Source of the DNA: DT-68 sp965263245
GTDB taxonomy: Bacteria; Bacillota_I; Bacilli_A; Mycoplasmatales; Metamycoplasmataceae
DNA: 64,000 nt
Assembly: GCA_965263245.1 (NCBI GenBank)
Contig: CBDHHR010001146.1
Location: forward strand, 682,001 to 746,000
Direction of reading: 5' to 3'
Below the pieces are notes generated by a model, which saw only the letters and a program-made list of their open reading frames with translations, was not told the origin of the DNA and ran no database searches. Each line of letters opens with the position of its first letter. Within the stretch, counting starts at the first letter, position 1. Shown here piece after piece: positions 57,647 to 64,000 of the stretch. The position numbers were made by a program, and so were the translations under genes.

Positions 57647-59431
57647 TTAATTTTGTCATGAACCAACATAATTAGTAGCATCTTGGTTTGCTTTAAGAAC
57701 CTGAAGACTCGTTTCTTTTCCCATTGTTCAAAGGTTTTTAAATTTATCTTGGAAAATTGTTCCACTACTAGAATCATTAATGTTTGAATTTTGCAATAAT
57801 CTAGTATTAGTTTCACTAGTTCAACCTGTGTTTACATAATTTGTATCATTTTGGTTTATTTTTAAAACTTGAAGTTTTGAAGCATCTCTCATTGCTCAAA
57901 GGTTTTTAAATTGATCTTGGAAAAACTTTCCATTAAAACCATAATCAAAAACTAAATTTTTTAATAACGGATCACCAGCGCTTGAATTATCACTGTTTCA
58001 ACCTGTTTTTACATAACCATCACCATCTTGATTTGCTTTAAGAACTTGTAGTTTTGTAGTTCAAGAAATTGATCAAAGGTTTTTAAAAACATCTTGAAAA
58101 ATAAATCCATCATGACCTTCTTCAATATTTGAATTTAATAACAATGTAGTGTTGGTAGCACTAGTTCAACCAGTTTGTACATAACCATCTTTACTATCGT
58201 TTGCTCTAAGAACTTGTAACTTTTTACCTCCCATTGCCCAAAGGTTTTTAAAATCATCTTGGAAAATTGTTCCACCACCACCATAATTAATATTTGAGCC
58301 TTTTAATAAGGGGTCACCAGCGTTTGAATTATCATTAATTCAACCAGTTTGTACATAACCATCTTTACTATCGTTTGCTCTAAGAACTTGTAACTTTTTA
58401 CCTCCCATTGCCCAAAGGTTTTTAAATTGATCTTGAAAAATTACTCCTTTTTCACCATTGATAATATTTGAATTTTTTGTTAATCCAACTGCAGAGCTTA
58501 AATTATTTTCATCTCAACCTGTTTTTACATAACCGTTACCATCTTGGTTTACTTTAAGGACTTGAAGTTTAGAATCTTTTCCCATTGATCAAAGGTTTCC
58601 AAAATCATCTTGAAAAATTTTTCCATTTTCGCCATTAGTAATATTTGAATTTTGTAATAATCCGGAATTAGAATTATTTCAACCATCTACTATATAACCA
58701 CTTTTATTATCATTTGCTCTAAGAACTTGAAGTTTTGAATTTTTAGCCATTGCTCAAAGGTTTTTAAATTGATCTTGGAAAATTGCTCCTTTTTCACCGT
58801 TAATAATCTTTGAACCTTTTAGTAATTTGCTTCCAGAATTTGAATTATCATTGGTTCAACCAGTTTCTACATAACCGTTTTGGTTTGCTTTAAGAACTTG
58901 GAGTTTTGTGTGAATGGTTTTTTCAACTTTATCAACAGTTTTAATTGTTGGAGAGCCCATTACCCAAAGGTTACCAAAATCATCTTGGAAAATTGTTCCA
59001 AATTTTCCGTTATTAATTTTTGAATTTTTCAATAAATTAATTTTTTCTACAAAGATTTTAAATGATAAGTTTTCAGAAGCAACTTTAATATTAAGATTAG
59101 CTACGGTTCCAACACCAATAGTTAAAGATGAAAGATTAGTGCTAATTTTTGAAAGATCATCTTTAGTTAATAAAGGATTTACCTTTTGAAGTTGATTTTT
59201 AATTAGGTTTTCAATTTCGCTTTGATTAGAAGTTGAAGCATTTGGTGAAATAAAAATATCTTTATTTTTAATTTTTCAAAAAATTTCAATTATTTTTTCT
59301 TTTGGAGTTATAGTTTTTTCATCCTTGTTTTTATTTAACAAAACAATTGGAGTAGCTATTGAAGCACTTAATGCTCCTAATACTCCTAATCCGCTTGTTA
59401 GTAAAATAATTTTTTTAGTTTTTATTTTCAT
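57647..59431 (-). CDS. Membrane-anchored surface protein: B domain plus eight LW repeats
   Basis: 594 residues. Anchor KIILLTSGLGVLGALSASI, B domain (IFISPNASTSNQSEIENLIKNQLQKVNPLLTKDDL), then exactly eight LW repeats. Several repeats read IFQDDFGNLW, close to propeller blades. Repeats four and five share LWAMGGKKLQVLRANDSKDGY exactly. Ends VGSWQN. Followed on the same strand, upstream, by the paralog at 59545-61617. Confidence 0.85.
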
Positions 59432-59544
59432 ATCTACATATATCCACATATACATTTTAAATAAAAAATAATAAACAAAAAAATTTTAAATACAATTATT
59501 TTTTTATAAAAGTAAATTAAAAATTTTTTATTTTAAAATTAATA

Positions 59545-61617
59545 TTAATTTTGTCATGAATCTATATAACCGTCTTTAGCAGAATTTGCTTCAAGAATTT
59601 GAAGAGATGTTTCATATCCCGTTGTTCAAAGGTTTTTAAATTCATCTTGGAAAATTGTTCCTCTTCAACCATTAGTAATGTTTGAACCTTTTGTTAATCC
59701 GTTATTAATAGCATTAATTCAACCTGTAGTTACATAACCATTACCATTTTCATCTATTCTTAAAACTTGGAGGCTTTTTTCATTTCCCATTGCTCAAAGG
59801 TTTTTAAATTCATCTTGAAAAATTACTCCATATTCACCATCATTAATTTTTGAATTTTTTGTTAATCCAGCTGCAGAACTTAAATTACTTTGATCCCAAC
59901 CTGTAGTTACATAATCATCACCAGTTTGATTTGCTTTAAGAACTTGAAGGTTTGTTTCGCTTCCCATTGCTCAAAGGTTTTTAAATTCATCTTGGAAAAT
60001 TACTCCTCTATCACCATTATCAATATATGAATTTTTTAATAAATTGTCACCACCAACTTCACTATTATTTGTTCAACCAGTATTTACATAACCGTCACCA
60101 GCTTGATTTGCTTTAAGAACTTGAAGTTTTTGGTCTCTTCCTGTTGCTCAAAGGTTTTTAAATTCATCTTGGAAAATTACTCCAGATCGACCATTAGTAA
60201 TATTTGAACCATTTGTTAATCCACTATCAGTAGCATTTGTCCAACCAGTAGTTTCATCATAACCGTCACCGTCATCATTTACTCTAAGAACTTGAAGACT
60301 TGTTTCGTCTCCCATTGCTCAAAGATTTTTAAATTCATCTTGGAAAATTATTCCTTTTTCACCATTAGTAATATTTGAACCTTTTGTTAATCCATTATTA
60401 GCATTAGTTCAACCTGTAGTTACATAACCATCACCGTCATCGTTTGCTTTAAGAACTTGAAGTTTTGAATCACTTCCCATTGTTCAAAGGTTTTTAAATT
60501 GATCTTGAAAAATTGTTCCACCAATACCAAAATCAATATTTGAATTTTTTAATAACGGATCTCCAGTTGCTCCTTCTTCATTGCTATTTCAATTAGCATT
60601 GGTTCAACCGGTAGTTACATAACCATCACCAGCTTGATTTGCTTTAAGAACTTGAAGTTTTGAAGCATAAGAAATTGCCCAAAGGTTTTTAAATTGATCT
60701 TGGAAAATTTGTGCACTAGAACCAACTTCAATTTGCGAACCTTTTAATAAACCGTTAGATGAATTTGAATTATCACTATCTCAACCGGTGGTTACATAAC
60801 CATCACCATCCTCATTTGCTCTTAGAACTTGAGGTTTTGTATCAAATCCCATTGCTCAAAGGTTTTTAAATTGATCTTGGAAAATTCTTCCACCTCAACC
60901 ATTATTAATGTTTGAATTTTTTAACAATAAACTTGTTTTTCTAATATCAATACTTAATTTTTGACTTTTTGAATCAATGCTAATAGTAAGTTCAACTTGA
61001 GTTTTAACATTTGTTGGTAATGATGAAACATTAGTACTAATTTTTGAAAGTTCATCATTTGTTAAAGTTGGATTTTCAACTTTAAGTTGGTTTTTAATTG
61101 CAGTTTGAATTTGATTTGCATTAGAAAAAACATTTGAATATAAAACAATATTTTTATCTTTTATTTTTGCAATTATTTTATTTATTTCAACAGTTTCTTC
61201 CTGAGAAGTTTTTGCTCTTTTAACAAAATAAGATTTATCTTCTTTAATTTCTCTTGAATGTTCTCCTTTTGAGATTTTAATCATAATTTTTTGTTGATTA
61301 AGTGAAACATCTTGATCATTTTCCATTGAAACTTCAATTTTTACCTCTTTTAAATTTTGAGTACCAATTAAAGCTTTAATTTTTTCGATAATTTTATCCT
61401 GATTATTGGCAATGATTTTACCTTTTGAATCACCTGGTAAAATAATTATTTTTTCTTTTTTTTCTTCAAGAATTTTAACTACATTTTCAACGTCATTTTT
61501 ATCTTCAGTTTTTTTATTATTTTGTTGATTTATAATAACAATTGGAGTAACTATTGAAGCTGCTACTATTCCTGTTCCAGCTGTTAACAAAACAATTTTT
61601 TTAGTTTTTGAATCCAT
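59545..61617 (-). CDS. Membrane-anchored surface protein: A unit, B domain and eight LW repeats
   Basis: 690 residues, the most complete mosaic. Anchor KKIVLLTAGTGIVAASIVT, then one A-type unit (ILPGDSKGKIIANNQDKI, LIGTQNLK) that matches the first unit of the 35186 protein. Next a B domain (IVLYSNVFSNANQIQTAIKN, NDELSKISTNVSSL) as in 17440/19360/57647, then exactly eight LW repeats ending YIDSWQN. It links the A-repeat and LW-repeat families. Promoter has a 14-A/T tract. Confidence 0.87.
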
Positions 61618-61650
61618 ATTTATTTTCCGCCTTTTTTACTTAACAAATTA

Positions 61651-61686
61651 ATTATAGTAGATTATTTCTTGCAAAAAAAAAAAAAA
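61651..61686 (-). promoter_or_regulatory. Promoter of the A/B/LW protein, poly(T)14 at -35
   Basis: Minus strand: fourteen T (61686-61673), 16 nt, TATAAT (61656-61651). Same design and same tract length as at 35132-35166. Confidence 0.65.
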
Positions 61687-61788
61687 GTTTGAAGTTTTTT
61701 GAAAAAAAACATAACGATTTTTGTTGTTAATTGTAAAAAAAATAAAGTTTCTATCTTAAAAATTTTAAAAATTTTATAAAATTAATTT

Positions 61789-62349
61789 ATGGTTGATTTA
61801 GAAAAAATATATTCTAAAAATAAAGTTATTTTCCCCAAAAAAGAAAATGTGTTTAATTTTAAAATAGACAATCCTAAAGTTGTTATTTTAGGCCAAGATC
61901 CTTACCATAATTATAATCAAGCAACCGGACTTGCTTTTGCGGTACCAAATGATGTTAAAAATCCTCCGAGCTTAGAAAATATTTTTCAAGAATTAAAAAA
62001 TGATCTAAACATAACAAAAAACACGAGTGATTTAACTGATTGAAAAAACCAGGGAATTTTACTTTTAAACACATCTTTAACGGTTGAAAAAAATAAGCCC
62101 GGTTCACACATTTTAATATGAGAAAAATACACTACTAACTACATTAAAAAACTTGGTAAAAGAAAAGATTTAATATGACTTCTTCTCGGAAATCATGCTA
62201 AAAGCTATGAAAAATACATTGAAGGAATTGTGCTAAAAACTTCTCATCCTTCACCGTTTAGTGCAAACATGGGTTTTATTGGTTTTAAACCTTTTTCTAA
62301 AATCAATAATATTCTTAAAAAACTAGGTAAAAAAACCATTAACTGATAA
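61789..62349 (+). CDS. ung: Uracil-DNA glycosylase
   Basis: 186 residues, shorter than the usual ~225 because the N-terminus is trimmed. Catalytic water-activating motif GQDPYHNYNQATGLAFAV near residue 35 and DNA loop HPSPFSANMGF near 153. GNHAKSY precedes it. UGA Trp at DWKNQG, IWEKY, IWLLLG and INW at the end. Promoter shared in the region with the divergent repeat protein. Confidence 0.93.
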
Positions 62350-62351
62350 TT

Positions 62352-63137
62352 TTATTTTAATCTTTTATAAGGACCTTTTTTACCAATAAAAGGAATTAAA
62401 CAAGGAGTATTTTGAACGTATTTTTGGTAAGCCGGATCATTTTTATAAGTTTTATTTTGGTAATTTTCAATCATCGGAAGACCTGAAACTCTGTATAAAA
62501 TCAAAATTATTGTCAACGGTCCAATTAAAGATATTAAACTTATTAAATTAAAGTTGTTCAACAATACAAATAAACAAATAAATGTTCAAAAACAAATTTC
62601 GGCAAAATAATTAATGTGCCTTGAATATTTTCAATAACCGGTCGTAATTAATCCTTTTTGGTTTGTTTTTTTATGGTTAAACTTTTGTAGATCAGAAATT
62701 GTTTCCACAATTAAAAAATATAGTGAAATTAATAATATTAATGAATAAAATAAATTATTACTAATGTTGTAATAAGCAATAAAATAAATCGGAAAAAGAA
62801 TAAGTCAAATTATTAAACTTTGAATAGTTCATAAAATAAAAAATTTTTTAAAAGATTTTAAAAACGCTTGAAGTCTTTGGTCGTTTTTTACTTGTTTAAT
62901 TCTAATAAATAAAAATGATGAAAGTCTTATTGATCAAAACGAAATTAAAATAAGCACTAAAATCATGCTAATTGAATAATTTGCATTAAACACCATACTA
63001 AAAATTGTAACTATTAAAAACGAAAAACCGTATGTAAAATCAAAATAGTGATCCGTTTTTTTGATTCAACTTATTATCATTACAAAATAATTAAGTCCTA
63101 AAGAAACTGCTAGTGAAATAAAAATTGTTAATAACAT
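62352..63137 (-). CDS. DUF1295/isoprenylcysteine-methyltransferase-like membrane protein
   Basis: 261 residues with about six membrane helices. The signature GYWKYSRHINYFAEICFW near residue 175 and the C-terminal PMIENYQNKTYKNDPAYQKY fit the DUF1295/steroid 5-alpha-reductase-like family. Start MLLTIFISLAVSLGLNYF. Stop is 2 bp from the convergent ung stop. Substrate unknown. Confidence 0.75.
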
Positions 63138-63161
63138 AAACTAATTATAACAAAGTTAATT

Positions 63162-64000
63162 TTACTGTCATGATTTTACGTAAACATCATTAGTAATATT
63201 TATTTCTAAAACTTGGAGTTTTGAATTGTATCCCATTACCCAAAGGTTTTTAAAATCATCTTGAAAAATTGTTCCGTATTCACCATCATTAATGTTTGAA
63301 TTTCTTAATAATTTTTCTCCATTTTCACTATTATCATCAGTTCAAGCACTTACATAACCATCTTGATTCTGGTTTGCCTTAAGAACTTGGAGTTTTGCAT
63401 CGCTTCCCATTGCTCAAAGGTTTTTAAATTGATCTTGAAAAATTGTTCCGTTTCAATTATTATCAATATTTTGGTTATAACTAATCATTGAACCGTTTAA
63501 TAATTCTTTTTTATTGTTGTTGTTTCAACCTGTTATTTCATCATAACCATCACCGTCATCATTTGCTTTAAGAACTTGGAGAGTTGCATCATTTCCCATT
63601 ATTCAAAGGTTTTTAAATTGATCTTGAAAAAATGTTCCATCATAACCGTTTTCAATATCTGAATTTTTTAATAATCCGTCAACTTTATCGTTATTAGTTC
63701 AACCTGTTATTTCATCATAACCATCATTATCATCATTTGCTTTAAGAACTTGAAGTTTTTGATCAAGACTCATTATTCAAAGGTTTTTAAATTGATCTTG
63801 AAAAATTGTTCCTCCATCACCATCATCAACGTTTGAATTTTTTAATAATCCGTCAATTTTATTGTTATTAGTTCAAGCACTTACATAACCACCACCGTTT
63901 TCATTTACTTTAAGCACTTGGAGAGTTGAAGAAAATGACATTGCTCAAAGGTTTTTAAATTGATCTTGGAAAATTGTTCCGTCTTGACCTTTATTAATAA
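63162..64000 (-). CDS. LW-repeat surface protein, 3' part (cut by window end)
   Basis: C-terminal part with five LW repeats visible, ending DVYVKSWQ. The repeats carry the family core (IFQDxFKNLWxMG) and tails ETGW or SAWT-like. The N-terminal anchor and probably three more repeats lie past the window. Sixth LW-repeat gene in the window. Confidence 0.85.

Overview
The window is AT-rich and uses UGA as a tryptophan codon throughout (for example inside rpoB, rpoC, leuS, thrS and parE), so it comes from a mollicute with genetic code 4. Most genes below are continuous only when UGA is read as Trp. The leucyl-tRNA synthetase lacks its whole CP1 editing domain, a trait I know from Mycoplasma mobile, and there are many repeat-bearing surface proteins. 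M. mobile or a close relative is therefore my best guess; it is an inference and was not searched.

Layout. 1-6.3 kb: a nucleoside-type ABC importer (permease end, ATPase, BMP-family lipoprotein), followed by a second copy of the lipoprotein with a decayed ATPase fragment. A dead transposase sits between the copies, and both lipoprotein promoters have a poly(A) tract as spacer. 6.4-12.4 kb: thrS behind a T-box leader, apt, rbgA, an esterase and the editing-less leuS. 12.5-21.1 kb: three proteins that each carry exactly eight ~48-residue LW-type repeats, enclosing parE, tRNA-Ile and rplM-rpsI. 21.2-29.9 kb: a defence-like island. It holds a subtilase plus AAA ATPase pair (IetAS-like) and a helicase remnant flanked by a 78-bp direct repeat, a type II restriction-modification pair, and two KAP-type P-loop NTPases around an oppositely oriented Ser/Thr protein kinase. 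29.9-35 kb: a GH13-fold protein without catalytic residues, pgsA, a membrane/coiled-coil protein, the RNase P RNA, a DivIVA-like protein and leucyl aminopeptidase. 35.2-38.3 kb: a 1021-residue surface protein with six ~111-residue repeats. 38.4-47.5 kb: rplJ-rplL-rpoB-rpoC. 47.6-51.5 kb: three tandem paralogous lipoproteins, each with its own promoter and terminator. 51.5-57.6 kb: an ADGF-type adenosine deaminase, a CIRCE-controlled dnaJ-like gene, a cold-shock protein, a membrane protein and lepA. 57.6-64 kb: two more eight-repeat proteins, ung, a DUF1295-type membrane methyltransferase relative, and the 3' end of another repeat protein cut by the window edge.

Three themes tie the window together. 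First, a family of membrane-anchored surface proteins is built by shuffling a few modules (signal/anchor, A-type repeat, B domain, eight-repeat propeller-like domain); homopolymer tracts lie in promoters of two repeat proteins and of both BMP lipoproteins. Second, a compact island holds several probable anti-mobile-element systems. Third, ordinary housekeeping genes carry recognisable regulation: T-box, CIRCE, and a leader hairpin before rplJ.
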